From Acridotheres tristis (Eukaryota > Chordata > Aves > Passeriformes > Sturnidae), in contig CM072894.1 in the NCBI GenBank assembly GCA_037013685.1, positions 26,163,529 through 26,227,528 on the forward strand: a DNA stretch of 64,000 bases, given 5' to 3'. The position numbers were made by a program, and so were the translations under genes. This document shows positions 22,658 to 33,470 of this stretch, one piece after another. Below the pieces are notes generated by a model. That model searched no databases. It saw only the letters and a list, made by a program, of their open reading frames with translations, and was not told the DNA's origin. Numbering within the stretch: the stretch's first letter is position 1; each line of letters begins with the position of its first letter.

Positions 22658-25189
22658 GATGGTGACAGAGAGGCAACAAGAGCATCGGCTCAGGCTGCTG
22701 CTCGCCTCCCCAAGTCCCCAGCATGGCTCTCTCTGTTCTTTCTCACACGGCCAAAATCTGGACAATACCTTCCCCTTTTCTGGTAAGCAAGCTCCCAAGG
22801 GGAAAGCTCGGCTTTCCTCCAGCACTGGGAGGAGGCAAAGGGTTAATGCGACCAGAGAGAGAGCGTTCTCCTGGCAAACTGGAGACCCCTGCCAGTTTTA
22901 TGGGGAGGGCTCATGAAGGCGAAGGGACACGGTGGGGGGAAGAGAATTTGCTTTATGGCTTTGACAGGAACTCCCATCATGGTATAATTATGGAAGCGAG
23001 AAGTCTGTGTGTAATGAAGACCATATGCCACGTTAAAACACACATGCACAAATATTAGGCTCCCGCGAGGCCTGTGGGGGAGCTGGGGAGCGGATCAGGA
23101 AGGGGTGGGGGACCCAGCCCTCCCCCCAATTCTCCCTACAGATCTTCCAGCCCAGCCACAGCCAAAGCAGTGGGGATGTGGAGCAGCTGAGGAGCCCAGC
23201 GCAGCCAAACGCGGCTTGTTTGGGGTGAGAAACATCCGGTTTAAACAACATTGAGTGGAAGGAAGACCCTCGATGCCATAAAAAAAAAAGAGGGGGTTCA
23301 CCCTGCATTGCTTCAGACAGCCTGAGAGCAAGGTTTCCTTCAGCAACAGTTTTTCTCCAGATACGATTTTCCCCTTTCCTTTCAAACGATGCCCTCACTG
23401 CTCTTCCCTCAGTGGAAAACATCTGCACACAGCTGCCTGTGGAGGCGACCAGCCCTCCTCTTCGGCTGATCCAGCTGTGCTGGTGGGAGCAGCAGGAGCC
23501 ACGCGATATCCCCAAGCAGCTCCTGGGCTGGGAAGATGACTTCAGCAAGCACCAAGGCCACCCCAGCTGCTGCTTGAAGTCCGCATGCCATCCTCCCCAT
23601 CACCCTGCCTGTGCTTTATAATGTGAAGCTTTCTTGGCTGTGGCATGTTAATCTCTCCTTTCCTGATTTCACATGTCTTCTGCTTCACATGTCCCACTTG
23701 CTGTCTTTATGAGTCCTTTTGGCTTCTTTGCGGCTGTTTCTTCCTTTGCTGGTCACACACTTCCAAGATTACTTTGCTACTCACTTTCTGCATCTGTCAC
23801 CCTGCAAGTCCCTGTGACACCCATGCACAGCAGCACACACTCACCTCAGCACACTCAACTACCCACCACTTCCCACAAGGAGGCATTCTCCATATTAACC
23901 TTCATAGGGGTGGACAGAAGCTGTCCTTCACAAGTCTTAAACCCACTTACTATGTCCTTCCCCCCCACCCTTGTCCATTCTTTTCCCTTCTGGCAGGACA
24001 GACTCTGGCCTGAAGCAGATGATTCTGCTTTTCCCAACTCTGGACCATTTTCTCCCTCCTGGTGGTGGCTTAACTGGGAGTCCCTGGCAGCCAGCCTCGT
24101 TTGCTCTTCCATCTATTTTTCCAGCAGAACAGGAGCTGTTGCTGTTGTGTTCAGGGCTGGAGGTGAGAGCTGTGCAGGGGGTGCTGTGAGCAGTCATGCC
24201 ACTCTCCTTGCCAAGCAACATCAAGGGTGTCCAGCTGCAAGTCTGGCTGGGGTAAGCAGGGGAATGCAAGGCTAGGGAAAGCAAAACTGATTAGCTCAAC
24301 ATAAGCTCTCCTTGCATCAAAGGAGGGAAAAACACTTCCCTCTGCCTCTCTGGTGGAAAAGAGAGGTGACAGGAAAAATTCCATTCCCTGTGAAAGAAAT
24401 ACCAAATGCAGTGGGGGATTATTTCAACTGGTTTCACTGGGACTGGCAATATGCAGGGGAAGAGAGCCCATAATTTCTATTTTTCTTATCTTTCATACAG
24501 CCTTTGTATAAAATACTATTTTCATTCATCTATACGTATAGTATTGACTGTCCTCTTAAAAAAAATAGCTGCAGTACAGACACAGGGAAGCACAACGCCC
24601 ACAGCATTGCCAGAATGTATTAGAAGGTCATCCACACCAGGAGGGAAGAACCTGCATTTCCCAAGCGTGAAAAGGGGATCCCTCCAGGACTACAGCACAG
24701 AAAATGCCTAGATGAACACTGCTGCCAAATGCTTCATTTTAGGATGTATCTGTCCTCCTCACTTTATCAGTCTAAGTTCTACCTGCATGTTTCCAGCCTA
24801 CATCTGCTCTGAGGCAAAGCAATCATAAGCATTCAGGGTCAGGAGCAAAATTTTTAATTGTTACCTGGATTAAAAGTATCCCTGACCACAGTGGTTAAAA
24901 GTTGCTGATTCTCAGGACTCATCCTCAACGCTCACTACCCACATGCAGCAAATGCTCCCCTGTGCCTGATGAGAAGCAGAGCCATCCCTAGACAGGCCCG
25001 TCCAGCCCAGCTGTGATGCTGTGAATTTTCCAGGGTTCCTGCGCACTTTTACACCCATTCTTACAAGGGAGAGCTGTCCCATGGAGGTGAGACGCAGGTG
25101 TAGTGCCATGGCCTCCCTCGCTGGGGACAGCAGGGCGAGGAGCAGTCTCTTCTCTTGCCAGTGTCGGCCGCGATCCGCGATTCCCGTCA
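22658..25189. other. No gene recognised; GC-richer with long chance frames
   Basis: Frames reach 200 codons (23673-24275 +) and 171 codons (23033-23548 -). They overlap frames of similar length in other phases and on the other strand, which argues for composition and not selection. Their predicted proteins are Ser/Pro/His-rich with no domain. G-run clusters near 23076-23110 have loops too long for a canonical quadruplex. No interspersed repeat is recognised. Confidence 0.45.
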
Positions 25190-25510
25190 TGCACAGTGTG
25201 TCATTTCCCATGAGTGCCTGCCTGTTCCTGCCATCTGCCATGATTTATAGAAAATGGGCAGTGATTAATAGCTCAGTCAATGCCGAGTGAAGCCATTTTC
25301 TTTCATTTACCTGCTCCCTGACCTCCCTGCACAGTCCCAGACAGGGGCTGGGAAAGTGTATTAATCATGCACTTAAAATATATTTAAAGGGGAAGATTGG
25401 CTGGGAGCTCGGTGGTATTTATGGAGTCATTTTCTACAGAGGATGCAAGCTAATTGCCAGATAAAACAAATGGGCTCTTTGAAATGGAAATGAGTCACTT
25501 GGAGGTACTC
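25190..25510. promoter_or_regulatory. Candidate conserved non-coding element
   Basis: This repeat-free block has ATGATTTATAGAAAATGGGC, GTGATTAATAGCTC, GTATTAATCATGCAC, TTAAAATATATTTAAAGG and AGCTAATTGCCAG. Homeodomain-type cores recur every few tens of bases. No open frame of interest overlaps. It looks like an enhancer, but conservation is unknown. Confidence 0.3.
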
Positions 25511-26110
25511 AGTGTTTGGTCCTTGAGTGATACCTCAAACCCACACTCTTCCTGGGGCTCTTTGTCACCTACCTGAATCCAAGTCCAGTGGCAACTGCAG
25601 CTCTCAGACAAAAAAGACGGGGGATGCCACATCAGCTCAAAGTGTGAGCATGGTGCTAATAGGTCCTTGGCACCAGAGAGGTCTGTGCATGGTCACAGCA
25701 CTGGGGCAGGGGGCTGCGGGAGTACAGAGAGATACTGCCAGGGACAGTCCCCTGAAGAGTTCCTGCAACAGAGAAAGGCTCTTGGGGGAAAAGACTTTGA
25801 TTTCTTGTGACATGAGCTGTATTACTAGAGCACATGGTGGCATTTGGTCACTCTCATTTGGGCTTACAATATTAACAGGCAGTAGGCAAGCTCCAGACCA
25901 TCTCCCCAGACACAAGGCAGGCTCTCTACACCATCTCTTATGAGCTCCAAGCAGCAGGACTGGGACTCTTCATCCCTCAGCAGAAGAAGATAACTTTTTG
26001 GGGGATAAGCATTAGTGTCCCTTGTTTCTCCAAGCTCAGAACTAGAGCCCATGTTCACCTCTACCCTCTGTGTCACAGAGCCATGATGCCACATCTGGAG
26101 TGGCACCCTG
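25511..26110. other. No gene recognised
   Basis: Mixed composition with a 138-codon + frame (25527-25943) opposed by 80-92-codon - frames. None has recognisable content. The stretch ends at the 3' terminus of a CR1 copy. Confidence 0.5.
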
Positions 26111-26430
26111 CAGAGTCACAGAGCAGGTGAGACTGGAAGGGACCACCGTGGCTCACCTGGTGCAACCTCCCTGCTCAAGCAAGCCACTCCAGAGCCACAT
26201 GGCATAGAATCGTGTCCAGACAGTTCTGGAATATCTCCAGTGAGGGAGACTCCACAAACTCTCTGTGCAACCTTTTCCAGTGCTTGGTCACTGCACAGCA
26301 AGGAAGTTCTTGCTTGTGTTCAGGTAGAACTTCATTTTCTTTCCTTGTGTTACAGCCTCAGGGCAGCACCATGTGCACAGTGTCCTGTCCAGTTTTGCAT
26401 GACCTCCCAGAAAATGCTGCTGTGCCATGG
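26111..26430 (-). mobile_element. CR1 LINE, diverged 5'-truncated copy
   Basis: Read on the - strand, the element ends in the CR1 3' UTR pattern (GGTCCCTTCCAGTCTCACCT then degenerate octamers, 26111-26140). Before it comes GGAGTCTCCCTCACTGGAGATATTCCAGA, the usual 'slightly-before-stop' ORF2 segment, here frameshifted. A YLNTSKNFLAVQ piece near 26288-26330 corresponds to the ORF2 'RxNxxKxFFTV' motif but runs into a stop. The upstream boundary is fuzzy; similarity fades between 26365 and 26430. Confidence 0.88.
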
Positions 26431-26454
26431 GCCCCCAAGGACAGCTGGGGTTGA

Positions 26455-26840
26455 TAGCAATAAAAAGAAAATCCCCCGTCAAGCTGAACAAAATTATTGA
26501 ATTATTCTCACCAGCCGGAGACCAAAGGTTTGTTGACAACTTAATTAACTGTGTTTGTAATGAATTTTTGGCCACATGCAACAGACTAATTATCAAAGCA
26601 AACATTAATCTCTTTCTAGGCACATCAAAGTATTGAGAGCACAAAATATTTACATGAGTCTCAGATAAAATTCTTTGCACTAATTCTAACATAATTAAAA
26701 TTATGTTAGGGCTAAGGTAATTATGCAAGGTGCTTATGTGGCATAACAATGTAATACAAGACGGTGCTTATTTTTACCTGGAGTAAATCAGCAAAGTTCT
26801 CAAACAAATGTAATGTCTTTTAAATGTATTTTCAAGGGAG
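26455..26840. promoter_or_regulatory. Candidate conserved non-coding element with inverted repeat
   Basis: This is the most enhancer-like block in the window. It is AT-rich, repeat-free and packed with homeodomain cores (ACTTAATTAACTG, GTAATGAATTTTTGG, GACTAATTATCAAAGC, ACATTAATC). It also has a forkhead-like ATATTTACATG and a perfect 11-bp inverted repeat around AA at 26686-26709. There is no plausible reading frame. Blocks of this kind are commonly conserved from birds to mammals next to developmental genes, but I cannot align it here. Confidence 0.4.
26686..26709. repeat. Perfect inverted repeat, 11-bp arms
   Basis: CTAACATAATT, two A residues, then its exact reverse complement AATTATGTTAG. 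It could form a short hairpin or be a pair of convergent TAATT-type binding sites. It sits inside the candidate element at 26455-26840. Confidence 0.95.
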
Positions 26841-29095
26841 AGAAAACAGCATAACTTTTGAGCTCAGTTAAGGCATTTTAAACAGCCCACTAAGACTGGA
26901 TAAGTACCTACATTTTTGTACTATCTGAGCTTTTCCCAGCAATAACTAGAACACATTAAAATTGGTGAGTTTTAAAAGGACCTCGCAGCATTTCCATCTG
27001 TCTCTGTACCATAAATGATGGTTTGCTTTTCTTTCCTTCAAAGTGCTGATCTGAATTTGATGACTGAGAGGTGTAGCAGACTGTGTCAACTCATTATATC
27101 CGAAGGGATGCCCTTCCCAAGAACAGGCTGCATGAAAGGAAAAGAGAGAAGAGCAGAAGGGAAAGGGACTTGTCTGTTTCTGGGATGAGGTGTGGCAGGA
27201 CACCTCTCTGTTCTAGAGGGGGAGACACTATGCCACAAGGCAAAAGTGGCTTTCCCAGATATCCCCATGGCTGTAGAAACAACCTGGCCACAGTGAGCTC
27301 AGCACCTGCTGCACATGTCACCAAACAGCTGCCTGCAGTGCACCAGCTAAGCCTCTGCATGAGAAAATGACCACAAGGCAAGGTCAGTCCCAGGTCCCAC
27401 CTGCCATCTGTGCTGAGAGTCACTTCTACTGTCATAGGAGGTGACCTAGTTTCAGAGAGCAGGTCCCAGAGATGTTACCCTGCATCCCCCACCATGTCCT
27501 CCTGTCCCTGAGACCAGCACACCTGTGCTGCTGTGACCGAGGGCCTCGTGGTGTGGGCTGTGCAGAGAGTCCATGGTGACCCAGAAAATCCTTCAGCTGA
27601 TGAGATGAGAAGGCAAGTTGTCGATGCAAAAAAAAAAATTAATTCTGCCTTAGATCTGTGTCACAGAACTGCAGAGACGTGGCTCCAGAGGTCCCTGACT
27701 TGCTTCATCCCTGATGTGCTTGTGCACGTCTGCCTGATGCTCTGACCCATCGGGCTCACTCTCCAGCACTGGAGGTGAACAGCTTGTCACTTCATGCTGG
27801 CACTCCCCTTAGAAAGTTGTTAACTCTTCTCACTCGTGTGGGATCTTCCTGCCCTGCCCACCGGTGATGGGCAGAGGCGGAAACCTTCATGGGCACAGCA
27901 GCCTCACGGATCTCACTGGCATCTCCCAGAGCATCCATCTGGCACCTGATCCCCCTCCTGATCCACAAGGAGGGTCATCTCTACGTGGGTTGTACGGGGC
28001 TAGAGCCTTCAGCAGCTGTTAAAACTGCCCATTCTTACCAAAACAAGGAGCTCAGCTCCCTCCTGTCCCACTACAGCTCCATTCAGTAGCTGCACCCAGT
28101 CCCAGCACCATCCCCACTGCAGATGTCAGGGCATATGTTCCTGCTTTGCCAGATACTAAAATCAGCTCCTTCCCATGGCCTTTGGAGACATTTGCTGGAG
28201 GAAAGTCTGCCTTTGAAGAGATTCTGCCTAGGTTTCACTTCTTTAATCAAATCATTTCTTGACACAAAGCACCAAGGACTTGCTGGGGGTACAGGGCCAG
28301 AGAATGGGGTCATGTCGAGTGGCTCCAAGGGAGTGCCCAATGTCATTCCCACAGACACAGGACTTTGAGGAACTTGTTAAACTTTCAGCTTGATTTGCAA
28401 AACTTGAAAAAAATTAACAGGTAAGTTTGGAGCAACAACAAAAACGACTTTTCCAGTATCAGCTGGTGTTACTATCCAAAAGACAACTCATTTACACCAA
28501 GAAAAAGAGAGCAATATCACATCTCAAGATCCTCAGAAGGTGACAAAGCTATAGAGAGACTATCTGGATTTCTTCCATGTTGGTGGGACTTCACCTAGAG
28601 TTACTCTGGAGACAAGCCCTGCTGTTTGGCCATATGAGTAACCAACCAACTAGTTGCCCTGAGAAATCTGAGGGTGGGACAGAAGAAAGCCTAGTCATTA
28701 CATCTGTGTGCAGGAGAGAGCTGCAACAGCCTTTGCTCTCCCTGACTCTCTGGCCAAACAGTTTTGGCTTTTATTCAGCATTTGAGTGGGTGAAGCCAAG
28801 TCTAAACACTTGACAGACTCCAGTGCAGTGCAGCTCCTCAAAGTCCAATTGCCCCAAAGACAACTCTCACGTTCCTCAGGTTTCTGAGCAGCTTTGTGCT
28901 TGGGGTTTTCTTAAAACCTTCAAAGCTCCTATAGGATTAGTGCTTGGCTTAACCTCTGGCAGAGGCTTTAGGAGCTGGGAAGATTTTAGGGCTTTGTCCT
29001 TGGCCTCTCAGCCTCTCAGAGGCCAAAACCTTTATATTCAGGTCACCTTCCAGCCACAGAGTTGCTGGAGGTGCACTCCAGTAAGAGCCTGCAGA
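26841..29095. other. No gene recognised
   Basis: AT-rich to 27080, then GC-richer with chance frames of 60-163 codons. The 163-codon + frame at 28823-29314 owes its length to the pentanucleotide array that follows. No interspersed repeat is recognised. Confidence 0.5.
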
Positions 29096-29241
29096 GAGAG
29101 GAGAGGAGAGGAGAGGAGAGGAGAGGAGAGGAGAGGAGAGGAGAGGAGAGGAGAGGAGAGGAGAGGAGAGGAGAGGAGAGGAGAGGAGAGGAGAGGAGAG
29201 GAGAGGAGAGGAGAGGAGAGGAGAGGAGAGGAGAGGAGAGG
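29096..29241. repeat. Perfect (GAGAG)n pentanucleotide microsatellite, about 29 units
   Basis: A 146-bp uninterrupted array of the 5-base unit GAGAG (equally AGGAG or GGAGA). All purine on the + strand and all pyrimidine on the - strand, it is a candidate for triplex (H-DNA) formation and replication slippage. Because the unit is not a multiple of three, it stays open in all frames and creates artificial charged (Glu/Arg) or Ser/Leu/Pro repeat 'proteins' on the two strands. The lack of any interruption suggests a young, length-variable locus. Confidence 0.99.
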
Positions 29242-29564
29242 CATGCAGATGTTAGCCTCAACATCTGGAGCAGCTGAGATAAAAATACAGCTGCAGAGGG
29301 AGGCAAGTTTTTGAAGTACAGAAAAAAGCAGAAACATTAGCTAGTGGAGGGGCAGGCTACAGACCGGTATTAATATCTTGTGCTCAGGTTGCTCTCAGCA
29401 AAAAGGCATAGTAATTTCTATTAGTTGTCCAGAGACATTTGTGAGAGCTGTTCAGCACACTGCATTTTAGCTGCTTGCAAAAGGGAGTGCCCTTATTGTG
29501 GTAACTGAGCAGCTCTACATAGTTTTTAGCAGTCTTTTCATCCTGACAAAACTCTCTCCAAATT
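29242..29564. other. No gene recognised
   Basis: Flank of the microsatellite with no open frame or recognisable repeat. It is AT-leaning, and no element family explains the origin of the array. Confidence 0.5.
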
Positions 29565-29645
29565 AGGGAGTGTTAGCCCCATTTTAGTGATAGGAAACAG
29601 AGGCAGAGAGAGCTCAGGTGTATAAAGGGTTTTTAGCACTGGCAT
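29565..29645 (-). repeat. MIR-like ancient SINE relic
   Basis: CCCCATTTTAGTGATAGGAAACAGAGGCAGAGAGAG-type sequence (29578-29613) is the reverse complement pattern of the MIR core ('ccattttacagatgaggaaactgaggcacagagag'). It keeps the ATTTTA, GGAAAC and AGAGGCAGAGAG landmarks in order. Similarity decays after about 29625. Confidence 0.55.
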
Positions 29646-30467
29646 AGAGGGAATTACTCAGCATCAGTCGAAAAGGTGCATGGACAGCCCTCTATATTTT
29701 AAGAAGTTATAATAACTCCAAAATCTGGACCAGAGCATGGAAAAGGGTAATTTAAAAATGTACGGTTTTAATATTTTCAACATTATCTTTTCAAGTTATG
29801 AATAATAAAGATTGGGAATAAAACAGACTCCTGGCATTTTCCTGCCATCCAGCAGGGAACTGATCTGAAAATCTGGTGGGAGAAGAGCTTGTAAAAATTG
29901 AAATTTAAGAAAAAAAAATCCTTTAACATCTTCCACTTTAGAGCTACTTTTGGCCTTTTCTCAGAGGAAAACAGTCTCATGTTATTCCCAAATTATCACT
30001 CCCATGACCCTGAAAACCATGGGATTTGTTTATTTGACTAAAAACTACAAGACTGTAAACTGAGGGAGAAGAAGTCATGGTTCCAGCCTCTACACCAGTC
30101 TCTGCCACCAGCTGCCCCCTTTTGAGGCCATACATGAAAACAAAACGGGTCACGGAAGGCTTCCCAACCAGGATGGACCAGATGCTGCATCTCTGGGTTC
30201 CAGAAAAATTCCCAGGACAGCAATCAGCCATCTGAGGTTCTGAGGATGCCCTGGACCTCCTCACCTCCAGCCTTCCTCAGAGCCACCAGGTGCTGATGAC
30301 ACCAAAAGATACTGTGTGACCGGGAAGGATCTTGGCCGGCTGGGAGCAAGACTTGGGCTTTCCCTTCCAGCTCAATCAGACACAAAACTGCCTGCTGCAG
30401 AACAGAAGAATGTTTATTCACAGTTCCTTGAGCCCCTTGTGGTGAGCAAGCAAAGCTACGGGAGGAA
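29646..30467. other. No gene recognised
   Basis: AT-rich to about 30000, including an A8 tract near 29911-29918, then mixed. The 95- and 118-codon - strand frames between 29977 and 30580 lack any domain. The second is lengthened by the GC-rich patch that follows. Confidence 0.5.
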
Positions 30468-30565
30468 AACGCCGCGGCCGCGCTCCGGGATGCGCGCAGC
30501 GACAGCAGGTGGAGCTGCGCGACCGCGAGTGGCACCGGCACCGGGACCGGGACCGGACCGCTCCG
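30468..30565. promoter_or_regulatory. Very compact CpG-rich patch with (ACCGGG)n minisatellite
   Basis: About nineteen CpG dinucleotides fall in roughly 98 bp of strongly GC-rich DNA, including NotI-like GCGGCCGC at 30475-30482 and a small tandem of ACCGGG-type units at 30533-30559. Surrounding DNA is ordinary and CpG-poor. This could be a tiny CpG island or orphan promoter, or a GC-rich minisatellite that escaped CpG decay. Frames of 118-142 codons cross it on both strands with Arg/Pro/Ala-rich, low-complexity content and no domain. Confidence 0.4.
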
Positions 30566-30720
30566 GCTGCCCAGAGACACCCCTGGGGCTTGAGGAGAGA
30601 TGGGAAGTTCCTGCTCAATGCGGCCTTTTGAAGGTCTTCCTTGTCACAAAGAAAGAAATGTTTGTTTCTAAACGAGGTTGGGAGAGGGCAGAACCTGCTG
30701 GATTTTGCGGAAAAGACGGG

Positions 30721-30759
30721 TGCTCTGAGGTTGGGATGCTCTGAGGCTGGGATGCTGTG
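30721..30759. repeat. Short tandem repeat, 16-bp unit, about 2.4 copies
   Basis: The unit TGCTCTGAGGTTGGGA is repeated with one change (GGTT to GGCT), then a partial TGCTGTG. It is a small local duplication 155 bp beyond the CpG patch. Confidence 0.9.
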
Positions 30760-32664
30760 TTCAGCTCCTGGCCCCGCTGCCACCACAGACTTCATCTGCA
30801 GCCTTGCCTGCATCACTCAGGGAGACCCCATTTTCCAGGAAATTCGGGTAATTGCCAAGCAAGCGGACTCTGGAGCATCCCAGCTCCTACTCCACTTCCC
30901 CGGCAGCCCCCAGGATACCCACAGTCCTAACAGCTCCTGCAAAAGCTTCCAAAGGTCAGAAATGTCCTGCTTGTAACCAAAAGGTAGAGCCACAGCATAC
31001 CTAGGGAATTTGGGGATTCCTGGGGGCTGCCCCCCAGTGCATAGTTAGAGTTTGCCAGCTCTGAGCCCCCTGAACAAAGAGCTCTGGTGCTGGTCCCAGT
31101 GGGTGTCCCCAGAGGTGCTGCTTTAGACACTTTGCTTTGGTAGGTTATAAAACTCCCTTACAAAGTAAGTGATTACAATTAACTGAGGTTTTATAGATGC
31201 AGAGTGCCCTTTGATGGTGTTTGGCTCACAGGAAATAATGAAAAAAATTACTGATGCAAGTGTGCCAGAGCCAGCAAGGCTAGGCTGACCTTGCAACAGA
31301 TTCATTCATCTCCCCCACCACATGCTCAACACACCAGCACCCCAGGTTGTGAGAAATTTTATAGAAGAATAAAGCAATAACTGACGTGTAATAAGCTCAC
31401 ACTCAGCCCTCCTTAGCTTAATTTTTAACTATGAGAGTGACAATCAACCAGCAGAACAAAACATCTATGAGGGGTGGGTATATTTGATATCCTCAACACA
31501 TCAGATCCATGTCCGCCTGTGGGATTTTTCAGGGGGGAAAACTCAGTTTCTGGGGCAGGCCTGGCTGACACCCCAGTATCTGACATGGGCATACCTAAAA
31601 CATTTTATAAAGAAGTCCATTTAAAGATAAGCTGTATGCATGCTGTTATATTTAACTGACTGCTTCTGCAATAACTGCAGTGCAGTTACATTCCCGCTAT
31701 GCTGAGCTATCACACCATCCTAAGAGCCTCAGTGCAGGGCTGGGTCCCACCCTGAGCTAGCACAGCAGCCCTGCACACCCTGGCAAGCTTGGGTGAAGCT
31801 GTTCTTCAGTGAGGCCCAGGCCATCCCAATTACCATCTAATTTATGGGCACAGGGCAGCTGAAATGGGAGAAGATTTTGCTCAAGGCACATGTGAGCCAA
31901 CATATGATTGCAATGGCTCCTTCTCACATTCACATCTCTGAAGTGCTTCTGCCACACAGCAACAGTAGGGAACTGTCTGTTTTCTCCACGAGCATAACCA
32001 CAGCCTAACATTGCACGAAACACGTAGGAACAAAAATAAAAGCGTGTTCTAACCATGTTGCAGCTATTGTTCTTCCACAGGATTTTCATCTTGTGGCAAT
32101 TTCTGAGGGAGTTGAAGTCTTTGTGGTTTCTTGCATTTGAGGGGGGGGGGGGAAGAAGATCAAAGCACAACACCCTCTGAGATCTGGCCTGGGCGACCCT
32201 GTCCCCAGATGACTTGGTGTCGTGTGACATTCTAGCCTGCAAAACAGACTTTAACAAGGCGAGACACAAGTGGCTCAATGCTGGCTGCCCCACCATGGGG
32301 ATGAGCAGCAGGACAAGGTGGGTAGAGGCACCTGAGCCCTCCACGGGGTGTGTCAGAAAGGACAGCTGTGTCCTGAGTGAGGACAGCACAATGTCCTGAA
32401 AAGCCCATCCTTTGAGACTTCCACCCTGCTGTATCCCAGTACCATCTGCCCTGGGACAGGCAATTCCTTTTCACCCCAGGTCAGCTCCCACTCACCAAGA
32501 AAGAGACATTTTTAAAAGTTTATTGAAGGAAAGCAGCCTGGAAAGTTGAGGGCTCTCAGGGTAGGTGCCTAGCAGTGCCTTGCCCACCTCCACAGGCCAT
32601 GGGCATCCAGCCCCTTGCACTTCCAGAACGCTTCCCTGCAAGCAACCCAACCCCAAATCAGCAC
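30760..32664. other. No gene recognised; holds the longest open frame (210 codons, -) and a G12 run
   Basis: The - strand frame at 31757-32389 is the longest in the window. Its predicted protein has no domain, signal peptide or repeat, and its proline run is simply the G12 homopolymer at 32141-32152 read in antisense. A slippery homopolymer inside a real coding exon would be unstable, which argues against a gene. Roughly 0.1 frame this long is expected by chance in 64 kb, more in GC-rich stretches. No other content is recognised. Confidence 0.45.
32141..32152. repeat. Homopolymer G12
   Basis: Twelve consecutive G residues, followed by AAGAAG. Long G runs are rare and prone to sequencing and replication length error, so local coordinates and frames here should be treated with care. 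Confidence 0.95.
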
Positions 32665-32731
32665 TGATTATAGCAGGGAGTTTGACCAGAGACCTCCTGA
32701 GGTCCTTCCAACTGATTTGCTCTGCAATGCT
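32665..32731 (+). mobile_element. CR1 LINE, 3'-terminal fragment
   Basis: CAGGGAGTTTGACCAGAGAC is followed by CTCCTGAGGTCCTTCCAACTGA at about 32673-32715. This is the characteristic CR1 3' UTR segment ('ggggttggactagatgacctcctgaggtcccttccaac') on the + strand, followed by degenerate terminal octamers. Upstream similarity is lost at once, so only about 65 bp are supported. Confidence 0.8.
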
Positions 32732-33239
32732 ACTTTTGTGGTCCACGAGAGGTCATCCCAGGCCACCACTAGCTCTTCCTATGTGCTTGCCTTAAAAACT
32801 AAACCACTTGGTGCTGCAAACCTTGACACAGAGGCTCTGCAGGCAGATTTCTCCTGATATTTACCTTATCCCTTCAGCCAGCTCAGCTGATACAGATCAC
32901 TGCCTGAGCTGGCACAGAATCTAGAAGAGCCCATGCATCACAGCTGACTCAAGCTCAGCCTTCCCAGGATTTCTTCCACTTGAGCCAAAGCAGAACAAAC
33001 TCACGTGTCCCAGAAACATTTTGCTACAATCGACCAAGATGATGCAGAAAATCCAGGGCTTAACTCCTGAACCCCTGTTAAGTTTGCAAGGCTGAAGCCT
33101 GAGGGAACAGACATTAAAATCCTTCATATAGCAGCTTCAAGAGGCTAAGCAGAACTTTGAGCCTGGGAACTTTGATCACTTTGGTAAACAAGCAGGTAGG
33201 GATAGGGAGACTGCAGAAGGACTCCTCTAACATCCTGGT
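32732..33239. other. No gene recognised
   Basis: Mixed-composition DNA with short opposite-strand frames and no recognisable repeat. Confidence 0.5.
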
Positions 33240-33470
33240 CTGCCCATAAAATGAAAGAATAGCCTGTACTTTTAAGAACTTTGCATGTTTTATGACATTA
33301 TTGTCCGTAAACCTTCTTAGTTTCCTTAGTAATCAGAAAACCAACGCCTTTAATATAAAACACGGTGTACTTGCCACAAGAGCAGAGAATGAAAATTGGT
33401 CTCCTATGCAAATAGTTCAATTATAATCAAGCACAAACACTGGAAAAGGTCAGGTTCCCAAAAGGATGTA
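33240..33470. promoter_or_regulatory. Candidate conserved non-coding element with octamer-like site
   Basis: AT-rich and repeat-free. It contains TATGCAAATAG (about 33405-33415, a near-perfect octamer motif), CCTTTAATATAAAACAC, CTTAGTAATCAG and TTCAATTATAATCAAG. No open frame overlaps. The octamer next to TAAT cores suggests POU/homeodomain binding. Conservation is untested. Confidence 0.3.

Noticed and set aside
23076..23110. G-quadruplex motif
   Set aside because: Four G runs are present but one loop is about 13 bases, outside the usual limit.
28823..29337. Long Glu/Arg and Leu/Ser/Pro repeat 'proteins' on both strands
   Set aside because: They are translations of the GAGAG microsatellite, which has no stop in any frame.
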